Below, piece by piece: positions 52,443 to 64,000 of a DNA stretch of 64,000 nucleotides. The first letter of the stretch is position 1. The number at the start of each line of letters is the position of its first letter. The position numbers were made by a program, and so were the translations under genes. This DNA comes from Pseudomonas taetrolens (GTDB taxonomy: Bacteria; Pseudomonadota; Gammaproteobacteria; Pseudomonadales; Pseudomonadaceae). The notes beneath the pieces were generated by a model. It worked only from the letters and a program-made list of their open reading frames with translations. It had not been told where the DNA came from and searched no databases. Where the stretch lies: positions 2,432,001 to 2,496,000 of the forward strand of contig NZ_LS483370.1 in the NCBI RefSeq assembly GCF_900475285.1, in the 5' to 3' direction.

Positions 52443-53768
52443 ATGAATAACACCAGAGCCCTTGTTCTGTTGTTGGCCAGCGCCTGCGCGCTGCCTGCAT
52501 TCGGCGCTGAGCTAACGGCACCTGGGGACGGGTTTATCGCAGGCAGTGATGTCGAAGTATTGCTGCGCAACTCCTACTTCAATCGCAGCAAGGAAGACGG
52601 TCGCCGTGACGCTCGCGACTGGACCCAGGGCGTACTCGGCCACTTCAACTCCGGCTTTACCCAAGGCACCCTTGGGGTTGGCGTAGAAGCGTTTGCGTAC
52701 CTGGGCTTGAAGCTGGATGCACCCGCCGACAAATCCGGCACGGGCAACTTGCCCGTGCATGATGATGGCCAACCGGCGGACAACTATTCCAAAGTCGGCG
52801 CTGCGCTCAAGCTGCGTTTGTCCAACAGCGTTCTGAAGGTGGGCGAACAACGACCGCAGACACCGGTGTTTGGCGTCAGCCATTTTCGAATCGTGCCGCA
52901 GACCGCCACTGGTTTGTCACTGATCAGTCGCGAAGTCGAAGGGCTTGAAGTTCAGGCCGGGCACTTCACTGCTGCTACCAGCCCCGTCACCACCCATGCC
53001 GATGGTGATCTGTGGGCTGTCATGGCCGGCGTGACGACGCCAACCGCAGACTACCTGGGCGGCAGCTATCAATTGACGCCGCAGGTCAGCGTCAGCCTGT
53101 ACGGCTCGCGTTTCGAGGACATCTGGAACCAGTACTACGTCAACCTCGAAAGCCGTACCGATATCGACACGCTGAATCAGTTCGGGCTAGGCCTTAGCGC
53201 GTATCGCACCCTGGATACGGGGCGGGCCAGGGCCGGTGAGATCGACAACACCAGTGTCGGTCTGTCGACCTTCTGGCGCCATGGCGCACACCGCTGGCTG
53301 TTGGGCTTGCAGAAAATCGATGGCGACACGCCGTTCGATTACCTGGGCGTGGGCGACAACGACCGCAATGGTCGTAACGGCAACGATCAGGGGGCCTCGA
53401 TTCAGTTGCCCAACGCTGCGCAATTTTCCGACTTCAACGGCCCGCAGGAGAAATCCTGGCAGGTGCGTTACGACGTGTCGCTGGCGACTTACGGCGTGCC
53501 CGGCCTGACCTTCATGAGCCGCTACGTGCGCGGGTGGGGCATCGATGGCAGCCACATTGCCGCCACAGGCCCTTATTCCGGGCGCTACGGCGACGATGGC
53601 AAACATCACGAAACCAATCTGGAAGTGCGCTACATCGTCCAGTCCGGCCCCGCCAAAGGTTTGAGTGTGCGGGCGCGCCAAGCCTGGCATCGGGCGAACA
53701 GCGACCAGGGCTCGGGCAACCTCGACGACTTCCGGCTGATTACCGATTACCCCATCGACATTTTGTGA
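52443..53768 (+). CDS. OprD-family outer-membrane porin
   Basis: 441 residues from the ATG at 52443. Signal peptide ends near LPAFGAE (residue 22). The mature start GFIAGSDVEVLLRNSYFNRSKEDGRRD and the segment ARDWTQGVLGHFNSGFTQGTLGVGVEAFAYLGLKLD are the OprD hallmark, followed by alternating beta strands. OprD members take up amino acids (OccD) or aromatic acids (OccK). The neighbouring permease gene suggests that both carry the same aromatic amino acid. The last residues do not end in the usual terminal aromatic residue. Confidence 0.9.
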   Translation: MNNTRALVLLLASACALPAFGAELTAPGDGFIAGSDVEVLLRNSYFNRSKEDGRRDARDWTQGVLGHFNSGFTQGTLGVGVEAFAYLGLKLDAPADKSGTGNLPVHDDGQPADNYSKVGAALKLRLSNSVLKVGEQRPQTPVFGVSHFRIVPQTATGLSLISREVEGLEVQAGHFTAATSPVTTHADGDLWAVMAGVTTPTADYLGGSYQLTPQVSVSLYGSRFEDIWNQYYVNLESRTDIDTLNQFGLGLSAYRTLDTGRARAGEIDNTSVGLSTFWRHGAHRWLLGLQKIDGDTPFDYLGVGDNDRNGRNGNDQGASIQLPNAAQFSDFNGPQEKSWQVRYDVSLATYGVPGLTFMSRYVRGWGIDGSHIAATGPYSGRYGDDGKHHETNLEVRYIVQSGPAKGLSVRARQAWHRANSDQGSGNLDDFRLITDYPIDIL

Positions 53769-53862
53769 GGACGGTGCGCGGCACCGGCCTGTGTTTTTTC
53801 AACCCACCACCCTTGGCAATGACCTGTAAGGCCCAACCGGGCACCACCCCCTGGAGTGAATA

Positions 53863-55617
53863 ATGAAAACAATGCGACTCCCCCTCAAATCCAGTGCGCC
53901 ATTCCTCAAAGGCACGCTGACCACATGTGTGATGTTGGCGCTCTGGTCCACAGCCCACGCTGACAGTTCGGCCCCGGTCAACATCACCGATCCGTTCGTC
54001 AAACAGCAGACGGCGTTGTCCGTGGACAAGATCCCGGCCATGCCCGCACCCGGCAGCTATGGCATGGACAAAGCGACGGGCAAGTTCACCCACCCTGTGG
54101 CGACGCCATTCAGTCACGAAGGCGAGCCGTTTGCCGGTGAGCTGGATTACTGGGACACCAAGAGCTACATCAAGAACATGACCGTCGAGGCGTACTACCC
54201 GATCACGGTCGAGCCGTTCCACACCTGGCAGAATATCGTCGACTTCGACGGCAAGCGTTACCTCTACCAGTACGTTCGGCGCAATCTGAAGATCTTCGAT
54301 ATCACTCATCCCAAGGACGTGAAGCTGGTGTTCACCAAGGGTTCGACCTGGGGCCCTGAAGGCCCGAGTGCCGAAGAAAACCCCTACGCCCCCGACGATA
54401 TGTTTGGTGCAGCAACGGTGCAGTGGAACAAGAAACTGGGCAAAAACATCATGGTCCAGTCCTTCGAAGTACGGCGTTTTGGCGTACTGAATGATAAATA
54501 CCGCGAACCGGACAAAGTCGAAGCCATCCGCAAATCCAGGCACCTCAAGGGCTTCAAGGTCTATGAGATGAACGGACCGCTGCCCAACGACTGGAAACTG
54601 ATCGCCACCCGCACCAGCGACATCGAGCATCCCGATGCACCGATTGGCGAGCAACAGGGCTCCGGTGTACGCGACATCCCGGCTTACTTCGGTGGCGACG
54701 TCATGTACGTGGCCGCCGCACCCAGCGATAAATATGCGCTGACCGAATACCCCAACGACTTGTACAACGCCGGTTACCAGTCCTGGGACATGTCGGACCC
54801 AAGCAACCCGAAACTGTTGCAGATGCTCACCGTGCCAGGGCAAATCGTCGGCGATCCACAGCACGAAGCCGTGTTCAAGGCCAACCCGCGTGCCGGCAAC
54901 CGGGCTTCATGGATGGGCGCACGCATGTCGCTGTTCATTCCGACACCCGTCGAGCAGGGCGGCAAGTATGGCTATGCGGCAATGGGCGGGATGGGGCTCT
55001 ATGTGGTGGACATTACCCAGGCCGACAACATGAAAGTGGTCAGCCATCTGGAGTTTCCGGTAAGCGTAGCGGGCACCGAAGGCGACAGCATTGACGTCTC
55101 GCAAGTGGAGAAGACCGGCATCCTCTATTTCAGTGGTTACCCGCTGTCGGAAGATTGCTTCGAGGCCAAAAAAGACATTTTCGCGGTCAACGTCAGCGAC
55201 CCGAAAAAACCGGTCATAGAGTCTGTACTGCCCCGCCCGATGCCACCTAAAGACGCTGCGTTCACCGATTATTGCCAGCGCAAAGGCAGCTTTGGGCCCA
55301 AGCGTTCGGGTTACTACACCCAGCCGGGGATCTCGCGGGAGGGGATCCTGCCCTACGCGTTCTACAACGCTGGGGTGCAGGTATTTGATGTGCGCGAACC
55401 CGGCAAGCCGACCATCGGTGCGTACTTCGTGCCGCCGTTCGATACCAAGAACGTGGCGAGTTACGCCATGGGCAACCTGACCCACGGGACCTACACCGAG
55501 TACGACCGCAATTTGATCTGGGTCTTCACCAATCATGGTTTCTACGCATTGTCGACGCCGTTGCTGGGCACGCCGAGCTTCACCGCGCCGAGCAAACCGT
55601 GGCCGGCCCGAGACTGA
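53863..55617 (+). CDS. LVIVD-repeat (beta-propeller) exported protein
   Basis: 584 residues with a signal peptide cleaved near STAHADS (about residue 31). Repeated LVIVD-type blades are seen as YVRRNLKIFDITHPKDVKLVF, LYVVDITQADNMKVVSHLEF, IFAVNVSDPKKPVIESVL and VQVFDVREPGKPTIGAYF. These short repeats build a propeller. Two cysteine patches (SEDCFEAK, TDYCQRKG) may form a disulfide. Ribosome site CTGGAG. It lies between the OprD porin and a second porin in a catabolic gene group. Related proteins occur near aromatic and amino-acid catabolic genes, but their function is unknown. Confidence 0.8.
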   Translation: MKTMRLPLKSSAPFLKGTLTTCVMLALWSTAHADSSAPVNITDPFVKQQTALSVDKIPAMPAPGSYGMDKATGKFTHPVATPFSHEGEPFAGELDYWDTKSYIKNMTVEAYYPITVEPFHTWQNIVDFDGKRYLYQYVRRNLKIFDITHPKDVKLVFTKGSTWGPEGPSAEENPYAPDDMFGAATVQWNKKLGKNIMVQSFEVRRFGVLNDKYREPDKVEAIRKSRHLKGFKVYEMNGPLPNDWKLIATRTSDIEHPDAPIGEQQGSGVRDIPAYFGGDVMYVAAAPSDKYALTEYPNDLYNAGYQSWDMSDPSNPKLLQMLTVPGQIVGDPQHEAVFKANPRAGNRASWMGARMSLFIPTPVEQGGKYGYAAMGGMGLYVVDITQADNMKVVSHLEFPVSVAGTEGDSIDVSQVEKTGILYFSGYPLSEDCFEAKKDIFAVNVSDPKKPVIESVLPRPMPPKDAAFTDYCQRKGSFGPKRSGYYTQPGISREGILPYAFYNAGVQVFDVREPGKPTIGAYFVPPFDTKNVASYAMGNLTHGTYTEYDRNLIWVFTNHGFYALSTPLLGTPSFTAPSKPWPARD

Positions 55618-55721
55618 ACACGCCGTAACTGACGCCTCAACATAAAAATAATTAAGAAAAGTCTGGCGGTGGCTTGGCGACAAGCCACCGACCAGCACTT
55701 TCGTCGTGTCCGGAGTTTTTC

Positions 55722-56747
55722 ATGCGTAAACTATTGTTCGTCATTCCTTTGCTGAGTGGTGCTTGCTACGCGGAGTTCAAGGTGTCCGGGGTGGTTGACC
55801 TGACGTATGAAGTGGCACATTCGGGAGGCGATACCGTGGACCGGTTGACAGGTGCGGGGCTCAGCGCCAACCGCATTCAGTTCAAGTGGACCCAGGCGGT
55901 GAACGATGACATCAAGCTCAATGCTGTCTACGAAGCCATGTACAACCCTCATTCCGACGACTCGACCGGCAAACGCGAAGTCTATTACCAGATCATTTCC
56001 GAACGTTGGGGGACGCTGAGCGCGGGTCGCCAGGACACGCCGTCAGCCAACAGCTACGGCTACGCCGACCCGTTGTACGGCAACGACTACAGCCTGATCA
56101 ATAACGTCCAGGTGTTTTATGCACCGTGGCGAGAGGACAACTCGCTGATGTACATCAGCCCGCGGTACGAGGGTTTTCAATTTCGCGGCATGGCCACCCT
56201 GGGCGAAAACGACGGCAGCCGCGACGGCGTGGTCTACAGCACCAGCATCGATTACTGGGCGGACAGCCCGTGGTATTTCGCCGCCGCCGTGGACCGCAAA
56301 TACCAGCGCAACCTGTGGGATAACCACACCATGGAGCAGGCGACCGATGCCTACTTCACGCTGGTCTACACCATGGGCACCACAGACCTGACGGCGGTCT
56401 ATCATCGTTATACCGGTTACTACGCCTATGCCCCCTGGGTCGATTTCGAGTCCAACGGAAGCGACCTGCAGTTGGGCATCCGCCACAACTTCTGGGGCAA
56501 CCAGAACGTTGCGTTCAGCGTGGTCTACAAGGATGACCGCAAGAACGAAGCATTGAGCGACGCAAGCGGTATCAACCTGGCCTACATCTATAACCTCAAC
56601 AAACAGACTGACCTCTACGCCGTGTATGGGTACGTTCACCATAACCGTGATTCCGAGGTGCGCTACCCGGTCAGTTGGAACCTGGAAAGCCCGCTGCGCA
56701 ACGAAAACCCCGAAGGATTGCAAATGGGCGTGCGCTACAGGTTCTGA
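55722..56747 (+). CDS. General porin (trimeric gram-negative porin family)
   Basis: 341 residues from the ATG at 55722 with CGGAG ahead. A short signal peptide (cleavage near GACYAEF, residue 18) is followed by FKVSGVVDLTYEVAHS, a typical porin first strand. Alternating strands, a loop-3-like region with SAGRQDTPSANSYGYADPLYG, and a C-terminal ...MGVRYRF ending in the outer-membrane-insertion phenylalanine complete the pattern. Distinct from the OprD porin before it. Ends at a 15 bp perfect stem. A second substrate channel for the kynurenine-type compound is the simplest role. Confidence 0.85.
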   Translation: MRKLLFVIPLLSGACYAEFKVSGVVDLTYEVAHSGGDTVDRLTGAGLSANRIQFKWTQAVNDDIKLNAVYEAMYNPHSDDSTGKREVYYQIISERWGTLSAGRQDTPSANSYGYADPLYGNDYSLINNVQVFYAPWREDNSLMYISPRYEGFQFRGMATLGENDGSRDGVVYSTSIDYWADSPWYFAAAVDRKYQRNLWDNHTMEQATDAYFTLVYTMGTTDLTAVYHRYTGYYAYAPWVDFESNGSDLQLGIRHNFWGNQNVAFSVVYKDDRKNEALSDASGINLAYIYNLNKQTDLYAVYGYVHHNRDSEVRYPVSWNLESPLRNENPEGLQMGVRYRF

Positions 56748-56760
56748 TGGTTTGCTGTTT

Positions 56761-56801
56761 CGGCTCAGTCAAGTGAGAGGCAGAGGCACTTGACTGAGCC
56801 G
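56761..56801 (+). terminator. Terminator of the kynU-porin group
   Basis: CGGCTCAGTCAAGTG (56761-56775) is an exact inverse of CACTTGACTGAGCCG (56787-56801), a 15 bp stem with an 11-base loop, just after the porin stop. A strong hairpin, without a pure T tract. Confidence 0.65.
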
Positions 56802-56856
56802 CCTCGATTCCCGCCCCCGATTTTCCCGCCAGCGACTTCCCCCCGAATCACCGCGT

Positions 56857-56890
56857 AAAAAGCCCTGCTGCGATCACTCGCAGCAGGGCT
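56857..56890 (-). terminator. Rho-independent terminator of the nba operon
   Basis: Read on the minus strand, AGCCCTGCTGCG pairs exactly with CGCAGCAGGGCT over a 6-base loop and is followed by a run of Ts. It lies 19 bp after the nbaD stop and is a textbook intrinsic terminator. Confidence 0.85.
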
Positions 56891-56909
56891 TGGTGCCGCT
56901 TGAATCGCC

Positions 56910-58900
<1,991 letters not shown>

Positions 58901-58904
<4 letters not shown>

Positions 58905-59686
58905 GCCTCTCCTTGTTTGGCTGCCACGCTGAAACCGCACTCGCCGAAGCCGGCAACTTCCACGCTGACACACGCACCAGGACTCAAGGCCTCTGCAGCG
59001 GTCGCGGCACCGGCCATAATCAAACTGCCGGCGGGCAGGGCGATTTCTGCCCGGGCCAGCAACTGCGAAGCCTGCACCAGGCTGCGTAGCGGATGCCCGA
59101 GGATGGCGGCGGTTGAGCCGGCCTGAACCACTCGGCCATTGATGCGCATCAGCACCCCGGCGTTGTTCAACTGGGCGAAGTCTCTGGACCAGGCGCCAAC
59201 CACGAGGCCGGATGAAGAGCAGTTGTCAGCGACCACGTCTTCAAGGCTGAACTTGAACGCTTGGTAACGTGAGTCGATGATCTCGATCGCAGGCGCTACG
59301 GCTTCCAGGTAGTCGACCGCTTCCAGTGCGGTCAGCGGTCGGTCGATGGTACGCCGAGTGATAAAGCACACCTCCGGTTCAACCCGCGGGTGGATGAAGC
59401 GCTGCAGGTCGACGACACCGCCATCCTCTTCGAGCATGGCGTCGGTGAGCCAGCCCCAGATCAGGCTGTCGACGCCCATCTGCATCATCTTCGCGCGGCT
59501 GGTAAAGCCCAGTTTGAGGCCGATCTGGCGCTCGCCGGCAGCGTAGCGGTGTTGCATCGAGGCACGCTGGATCAGGTAGGCCTCGTCGAGGCTAAACGGT
59601 GTATGGGTACTGAATTGCGCCACGGCTTCGGCTTTACGGGCTGCCTGGTCCAGGGCCTTGGCGATGTGAGCGATATCGGTGCTCAT
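58901..59686 (-). CDS. nbaG: 4-oxalocrotonate decarboxylase
   Basis: 261 residues from the ATG at 59686, preceded by AAGGAGC. Member of the fumarylacetoacetate-hydrolase-like hydratase/decarboxylase family: [17 protein letters not shown], and [14 protein letters not shown], whose acidic residues bind Mg2+. [10 protein letters not shown] follows. It decarboxylates 4-oxalocrotonate to 2-oxopent-4-enoate and works in a complex with the hydratase nbaH, to which it is related in sequence. The stop overlaps nbaF. The frame continues upstream without a start signal, so it is not used. Confidence 0.9.
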
Positions 59687-59736
59687 GGGTGTAGCTCCTT
59701 GCACGATTTCAGAGGGTCCAGCGCGATGTTCCGGGC

Positions 59737-59755
59737 AGGAGCGGGCATGCTCGCG
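59737..59755. repeat. REP-like palindrome inside the nba operon
   Basis: AGGAGCGGGCATGCTCGCG in the 109 bp gap between nbaI and nbaG resembles Pseudomonas repetitive extragenic palindromes. It may lower read-through or stabilise the upstream transcript. It is the largest internal gap of the operon. Confidence 0.4.
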
Positions 59756-59795
59756 ATTGATCGCGATCACGTCCGCTGCGCCAGGGGGTATCGGG

Positions 59796-60815
59796 TTAGC
59801 GTTTCAGCAGATCCAGAGCGACATCGACGATCATGTCTTCCTGGCCGCCGACCATGCGCCGTTTGCCAAGCTCGACGAGGATATCCACGGTTTTGAGGCC
59901 GTATTTGTGCGCGGCAACTTCGGCGTGGCGCAGGAAACTGGAGTACACCCCGGCGTAGCCAAGGGCCAAGGTCTCGCGGTCAACGCGTACCGGGCGATCC
60001 TGTAGTGGGCGCACGATATCGTCGGCGGCGTCCATCAAGGTGTAGAGGTCGGTGCCGTGGTTCCAGCCCATGCGCTGCGCAGCGGCAATAAACACTTCAA
60101 GCGGCGCATTGCCGGCACCCGCGCCCATGCCGGCAAGGCTGGCATCGATGCGGTCACAGCCTTCCTCAACCGCAACAATAGAATTGGCCACACCCAGGCT
60201 CAGGTTATGGTGGGCATGCACACCGGTCTGGGTCTCGGGCTTGAGCACGGCTTTGAGGGCCTGGAAACGCTCACGAATATCCTGCATGCCCATCGCGCCA
60301 CCGGAGTCGACCACGTAGATGCAGGTGGCGCCATAGCCCTCCATCAACAATGCCTGAGCGGACAATTGCTGCGGGCTGATCATGTGGCTCATCATCAGAA
60401 AACCGACAGTGTCCATACCCAGCGTGCGGGCATACTCGATGTGCTGGCGCGAGACATCGCCTTCGGTGCAATGGGTGGCCACCCGCACAATGCGCGCTCC
60501 GGCCTGATACGCATTTTTGAGGTCATGCAGGGTGCCAATGCCAGGCAGCAAGAGTGTTGCGACTTTGGCGTGAGTCAGCACATCACTCACGGCTTCTATC
60601 CATTGCAGATCGGTATGGGCGCCAAAGCCATAGTTGAAGCTTGAACCCTGCAAACCGTCACCGTGGGCGACTTCGATCGAATCAACACGTGCCTGATCCA
60701 GCGCACGGGCGATGGCCTGCACCTGGCTCAGTGAGTACTGGTGCCGGATCGCATGCATGCCGTCGCGTAGGGTGACATCGGAAATGTAGAGCTTTTTGCC
60801 GGGGTTGAACGTCAT
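59796..60815 (-). CDS. nbaI: 4-hydroxy-2-oxovalerate aldolase
   Basis: 339 residues. DmpG-type aldolase with an HMGL-like TIM barrel: [20 protein letters not shown] holds the Arg-Asp pair, and the metal-binding [13 protein letters not shown] is intact. The C-terminal communication domain is present ([14 protein letters not shown]). It splits 4-hydroxy-2-oxovalerate into pyruvate and acetaldehyde, passing the aldehyde through a tunnel to NbaJ, encoded 11 bp upstream. Confidence 0.95.
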   Translation of the reverse strand: MTFNPGKKLYISDVTLRDGMHAIRHQYSLSQVQAIARALDQARVDSIEVAHGDGLQGSSFNYGFGAHTDLQWIEAVSDVLTHAKVATLLLPGIGTLHDLKNAYQAGARIVRVATHCTEGDVSRQHIEYARTLGMDTVGFLMMSHMISPQQLSAQALLMEGYGATCIYVVDSGGAMGMQDIRERFQALKAVLKPETQTGVHAHHNLSLGVANSIVAVEEGCDRIDASLAGMGAGAGNAPLEVFIAAAQRMGWNHGTDLYTLMDAADDIVRPLQDRPVRVDRETLALGYAGVYSSFLRHAEVAAHKYGLKTVDILVELGKRRMVGGQEDMIVDVALDLLKR

Positions 60816-60826
60816 CGCAAATCTCC

Positions 60827-61765
60827 TCAGGCGTTAAGCATCGACTGCGCCATACGCTCGGCGGTGGCCAAGGCAGCGGAGGTCATGATGTCGAGGTTGC
60901 CGGCATAAGCAGGCAAATAGTGGGCAGCGCCTTCAACTTCGAGGAACACCGTCGTCTTCAGCCCGCTGAAATGCCCGTGGCCGGGAATCAGCAGCGGCGC
61001 GTCGGCACTGATCACGTCGAACTGGACTTTTTGTTTAAGGCGATACCCCGGCACGTAAGCCTGTACCGCTTGCGCCATGCGCTCGATGGACGCCTCGACG
61101 CTGGCCTGATCGGCAGCCTCGGACAGCACATACACGGTGTCGCGCATCATCAACGGCGGCTCGGCTGGGTTCATCACGATGATCGCCTTGCCCTTGGCTG
61201 CGCCGCCGATCACCTCAATTGCCCGCGAAGTGGTTTCGGTGAATTCATCGATGTTGGCGCGGGTGCCGGGGCCGGCAGATTTACTGGCAATCGAGGCGAT
61301 GATCTCGGCGTAATGCACTTTGGCGACGCGCGATACCGCGGCCACCATCGGGATAGTGGCCTGCCCGCCGCAGGTGACCATGTTGACATTGAGCTGATCC
61401 ATGATCTGATCCAGGTTCACCACGGGCACACAGTACGGGCCGATAGCCGCCGGTGTCAGGTCAATCAGGCGGATGCCCGGCCTGGCTTTGCGCAACAAGG
61501 CCGCGTTGTGCACGTGGGCAGTAGCCGATGTGGCGTCGAAGACGAAATCGATGTCGGCAAACTGCGCCATTTCAATCAACCCTTCGACACCCTGATGGGT
61601 GGTCGCCACGCCCATGCGCCGGGCACGGGCCAGGCCGTCGGAATGCTCGTCGATACCGACCATGACCGCCATCTGCAAATACCGGGCGTTGCGCAATACC
61701 TTGATCATCAGGTCGGTACCGATGTTGCCGGAACCGACGATGGCGATATTCAGTTTCTGATTCAT
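60827..61765 (-). CDS. nbaJ: Acetaldehyde dehydrogenase (acylating)
   Basis: 312 residues from the ATG at 61765; the longer open frame upstream overlaps nbaH and is not coding. Rossmann motif [16 protein letters not shown] at the start and catalytic cysteine in [14 protein letters not shown], both standard for DmpF/BphJ enzymes. It oxidises acetaldehyde with NAD+ and CoA to acetyl-CoA, in a channelling complex with NbaI. 14 bp after nbaH. Confidence 0.95.
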   Translation of the reverse strand: MNQKLNIAIVGSGNIGTDLMIKVLRNARYLQMAVMVGIDEHSDGLARARRMGVATTHQGVEGLIEMAQFADIDFVFDATSATAHVHNAALLRKARPGIRLIDLTPAAIGPYCVPVVNLDQIMDQLNVNMVTCGGQATIPMVAAVSRVAKVHYAEIIASIASKSAGPGTRANIDEFTETTSRAIEVIGGAAKGKAIIVMNPAEPPLMMRDTVYVLSEAADQASVEASIERMAQAVQAYVPGYRLKQKVQFDVISADAPLLIPGHGHFSGLKTTVFLEVEGAAHYLPAYAGNLDIMTSAALATAERMAQSMLNA

Positions 61766-61779
61766 GCAGGGCTCCACGA

Positions 61780-62592
61780 TCACGATTGCAGGTCGAAGGC
61801 AGCGGTGACGCTGCCCAGCCCCTGGATATGGGCGGTGAACACATTGCCCGGCCGCGCCGCCACCATCGGGCCGAGGGCACCGGTCAGCAGAATGTCGCCA
61901 GCGCGCAATGGCGTCCCCAGCCGCGCCAGGGTGTCGGCCAGCCATACGGCGGCGTTCAACGGGTTGCCCAGGCAGGCGGCACCGGCGCCAACCGATACCG
62001 GCTCTGCGCCCAAAGTCATGCTCATGCCGCAGCGCACCAGATCCAGCCGCGACAGCTGCACCGGACGAGTGCCCAGCACAAACAGGCCTGAGGAGGCATT
62101 ATCGGCAATGGTGTCGACCAGCTGGATATCCCACTGGGCGATCCGGCTGCCGACCACTTCGATGGCAGGCAAGGCGAATGCGGTCGCGCGAATCAGATCG
62201 GCGACGGTATGGCGCTCGTGGCACAGGTCGTGTTCCAGCACCAGGGCGATTTCCGCCTCGACCTTTGGTTGCCGGGTGTCGCTCCAGGCAATCGGCTGAT
62301 CGTCACCACGGGCCATACTGGCGAACAATTGGCCAAAGTCCGGTTGATCGACGCCCAACTGTTGCTGGACCGCACGTGAAGTCAGGCCGACTTTGCGCCC
62401 GACCGGACGCTGGCCAGCCTCGATGGCGGCCGTATTGTTGTACTGCTGCACGGCGTAGGCGAGGGCGACCGGATCGATTGAAGGGTCTGCGGCGAGGGCG
62501 CTGGCGATCAGTTCGCGCACCGGAGCGCACGGTTTCCCGTCGCGTTCGGCCTGGCGCAGCCGACGGGCCGCTTCTATAAGAGCTGCATGCAT
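61780..62592 (-). CDS. nbaH: 2-oxopent-4-enoate (2-hydroxypenta-2,4-dienoate) hydratase
   Basis: 270 residues from the ATG at 62592, chosen for the GGAG before it; a TTG 21 bp upstream overlaps nbaE. FAH-like hydratase: [17 protein letters not shown], then [17 protein letters not shown] with metal-binding acidic residues, and [10 protein letters not shown]. It adds water to 2-oxopent-4-enoate to give 4-hydroxy-2-oxovalerate, in complex with the decarboxylase NbaG. Starts 17 bp after nbaE. In strain KU-7 a gene called nbaX lies between these two; here nothing does. Confidence 0.92.
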   Translation of the reverse strand: MHAALIEAARRLRQAERDGKPCAPVRELIASALAADPSIDPVALAYAVQQYNNTAAIEAGQRPVGRKVGLTSRAVQQQLGVDQPDFGQLFASMARGDDQPIAWSDTRQPKVEAEIALVLEHDLCHERHTVADLIRATAFALPAIEVVGSRIAQWDIQLVDTIADNASSGLFVLGTRPVQLSRLDLVRCGMSMTLGAEPVSVGAGAACLGNPLNAAVWLADTLARLGTPLRAGDILLTGALGPMVAARPGNVFTAHIQGLGSVTAAFDLQS

Positions 62593-62609
62593 GGGCGAAA
62601 CTCCGAGGC

Positions 62610-64000
62610 TCAAGGGTTGACGCAGATGGTGGTGATTTGCGAGTAGAAATCCAGCGAATGGCGGCCGCCTTCACGGCCCAGGCCTGACAGGCGCGTACCG
62701 CCAAACGGGGTGCGCAGATCGCGCAGGAACCAGGTGTTGACCCACACCATGCCGACCTTGAACCGCCGCGAGACCGTATGCGCGCGCTTCAAGTCGCGGG
62801 TCCACAAGGCAGTGGCCAGGCCGTAAGGCGAATCGTTGACGCGTCGCACGACTTCATCGTCCGCGTCGAACGGGGCAATGTGGCAAACCGGACCGAATAC
62901 CTCTTCACGCACACACCGCGCGTCATCGTTGAGGCCCGTCCAGATGGTCGGTTGCACGTAGGCACCGTTATCGCGCTCGTCACCAAAACACGGCACGCCG
63001 CCACCAGTGACGACGGTTGCACCTTCGTTGCGGGCCAATTCGAAGTAACCCAATACCTTGTCGCGATGCTTATGCGAAATCAGCGACCCCATGTTCACGC
63101 CATCTTCATCCGGGTAGCCGATTTTCAATGCTTCGGCACCGGCTTTCATGGCCGCCACAAAGCGCTCATAGATCGGCCGCTCGACATACACCCGCTCCGA
63201 GCACAGGCACACCTGACCGGCATTGGTGAAGCTGGAGCGCAAAACACCGGCCACCGCGGCGTCGAAATCACAGTCGGCAAACACGACGGCTGCGTTCTTG
63301 CCGCCCAGTTCGAACGACACATCACGCACGCCTTCGGCGGCGACCTTCATGATGGTTTCGCCGGTGCGCGACTCGCCGGTAAAGGTGATGGCATCCACAT
63401 CCGGGTTACGGATCAGAAACTCGCCGGCCGACCCCGGCCCGAAGCCGTGCACCAGGTTAAACACGCCTGCAGGCAACCCCGCTTCGTGCATGACTTCGGC
63501 GAGCAGGGTCGCGGTGGACGGTGAGTCCTCCGACGGTTTGATCACCACTGAGTTGCCACACGCCAATGCCGGGGCCACTTTCCAGGTCATCAACAGCATC
63601 GGCAGATTCCACGGCGAGATGATTGCCACCACACCGTGGGGCTTGCGCACCGAGTAACTGAACACATCACTGCCATCGGCAGTTCGCATCTCAAAACATT
63701 CACTGCCGGCCTGATTGATCAGCTCGGCGAAAGTGCGAAAGTTGTGAATCCCGCGGGCGATATCCAGGGTGCGCGCCTGTTGCACCGGGCGTCCGGTATC
63801 GGACACTTCGGCGGCGACAAACTCTTCGAAACGGCGCTCGATAATATCGGCAATACGCTGTAACAGCGCAGCCCGTTGACTGGCGCTGTACTCACTCCAA
63901 GGCCCGTACTGTGCGGCTTTTGCAGCCGCGACAGCACGGTCGACCAGCGCGTTGTCGGCTTCGCAGACATGGCTGAGCGTACGGCCATCAATGGGCGAAA
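62610..64000 (-). CDS. nbaE: 2-aminomuconate 6-semialdehyde dehydrogenase (cut by window end)
   Basis: 463 codons are inside the window and the frame stays open to the right edge. Aldehyde dehydrogenases of this type are about 490 residues, so only a short N-terminus is missing. Visible parts: NAD site ([19 protein letters not shown]), catalytic base region ([19 protein letters not shown]) and the nucleophile in [14 protein letters not shown]. The end reads [16 protein letters not shown]. It oxidises the semialdehyde made by NbaD to 2-aminomuconate with NAD+. First of the eight nba genes visible here; promoter and any regulator lie outside the window. Confidence 0.92.
   Translation of the reverse strand, partial: SPIDGRTLSHVCEADNALVDRAVAAAKAAQYGPWSEYSASQRAALLQRIADIIERRFEEFVAAEVSDTGRPVQQARTLDIARGIHNFRTFAELINQAGSECFEMRTADGSDVFSYSVRKPHGVVAIISPWNLPMLLMTWKVAPALACGNSVVIKPSEDSPSTATLLAEVMHEAGLPAGVFNLVHGFGPGSAGEFLIRNPDVDAITFTGESRTGETIMKVAAEGVRDVSFELGGKNAAVVFADCDFDAAVAGVLRSSFTNAGQVCLCSERVYVERPIYERFVAAMKAGAEALKIGYPDEDGVNMGSLISHKHRDKVLGYFELARNEGATVVTGGGVPCFGDERDNGAYVQPTIWTGLNDDARCVREEVFGPVCHIAPFDADDEVVRRVNDSPYGLATALWTRDLKRAHTVSRRFKVGMVWVNTWFLRDLRTPFGGTRLSGLGREGGRHSLDFYSQITTICVNP

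Noticed and set aside
60920..62299. 459-codon plus-strand ORF across the nba operon
   Set aside because: It is antisense to nbaJ and nbaH, which match known families over full length. The product is rich in His, Gly, Arg and Gln with no recognisable domain, as expected for a reverse-frame shadow in GC-rich DNA.

Overview
The window looks like a chromosomal segment of a fluorescent-type Pseudomonas. It is GC-rich and densely coded, with many ATGA start/stop overlaps. It carries a class II HMG-CoA reductase of the P. mevalonii type, a xenobiotic reductase A (XenA), a MexEF-OprN-like RND operon, OprD-type porins, a DUF2790 protein, and the 3-hydroxyanthranilate meta-cleavage cluster known as nba in P. 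fluorescens KU-7. I see no rRNA, tRNA, CRISPR array, phage or transposase.

Layout. 1-6.2 kb: tail of a benzoate transporter (BenE), a thiosulfate dehydrogenase pair (tsdB-tsdA), a HAD phosphatase, a choline/betaine-type BCCT carrier and a VOC protein. 6.2-13.1 kb (minus strand): an EmrB/EmrA-type efflux pair, then an MFS carrier, a LysR regulator and an FAD-linked 2-hydroxyacid oxidase. 13.3-18.7 kb: a LysR regulator divergent from a five-gene operon (YcsF/PxpA, biotin carrier, biotin carboxylase, PxpB, PxpC), a biotin-equipped 5-oxoprolinase/urea-amidolyase-like system. 18.9-23.1 kb: small envelope and hypothetical genes, a truncated gene that resembles a methyltransferase start, and YbdK. 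23.2-28.0 kb: mevalonate use, with HMG-CoA reductase, a two-gene TctA-like transporter and a divergent MocR regulator.

28.0-35.9 kb is the most interesting region. It looks like a copper-response and copper-RiPP locus: DUF2790 protein, DipZ-like thiol protein, OmpR-type regulator and kinase, ferric-reductase-like membrane protein, DoxX (HvfX), MNIO/DUF692 maturase (HvfB), DUF2063 partner (HvfC) and an exported precursor. The precursor has six EGKCG units fused to two EF-hands. All four intergenic regions in the locus carry two TGTAT-type half-sites 10 bp apart, which suggests one regulon under the local response regulator.

36.0-45.0 kb: an RND tripartite efflux operon, a DUF3313 lipoprotein and a second two-component pair. 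45.0-49.3 kb: xenA with a divergent ArsR regulator and a palindromic operator, a P-loop nucleotide-kinase-like protein, an exported DJ-1/PfpI protein and a LysR regulator. 49.6-64.0 kb: kynureninase, an amino-acid permease, an OprD porin, an LVIVD-repeat protein and a general porin on the plus strand, facing nbaE-H-J-I-G-F-C-D on the minus strand. Together these would take up a kynurenine-type compound, release (3-hydroxy)anthranilate and, after ring cleavage, yield pyruvate and acetyl-CoA. The nbaE gene runs off the right edge.
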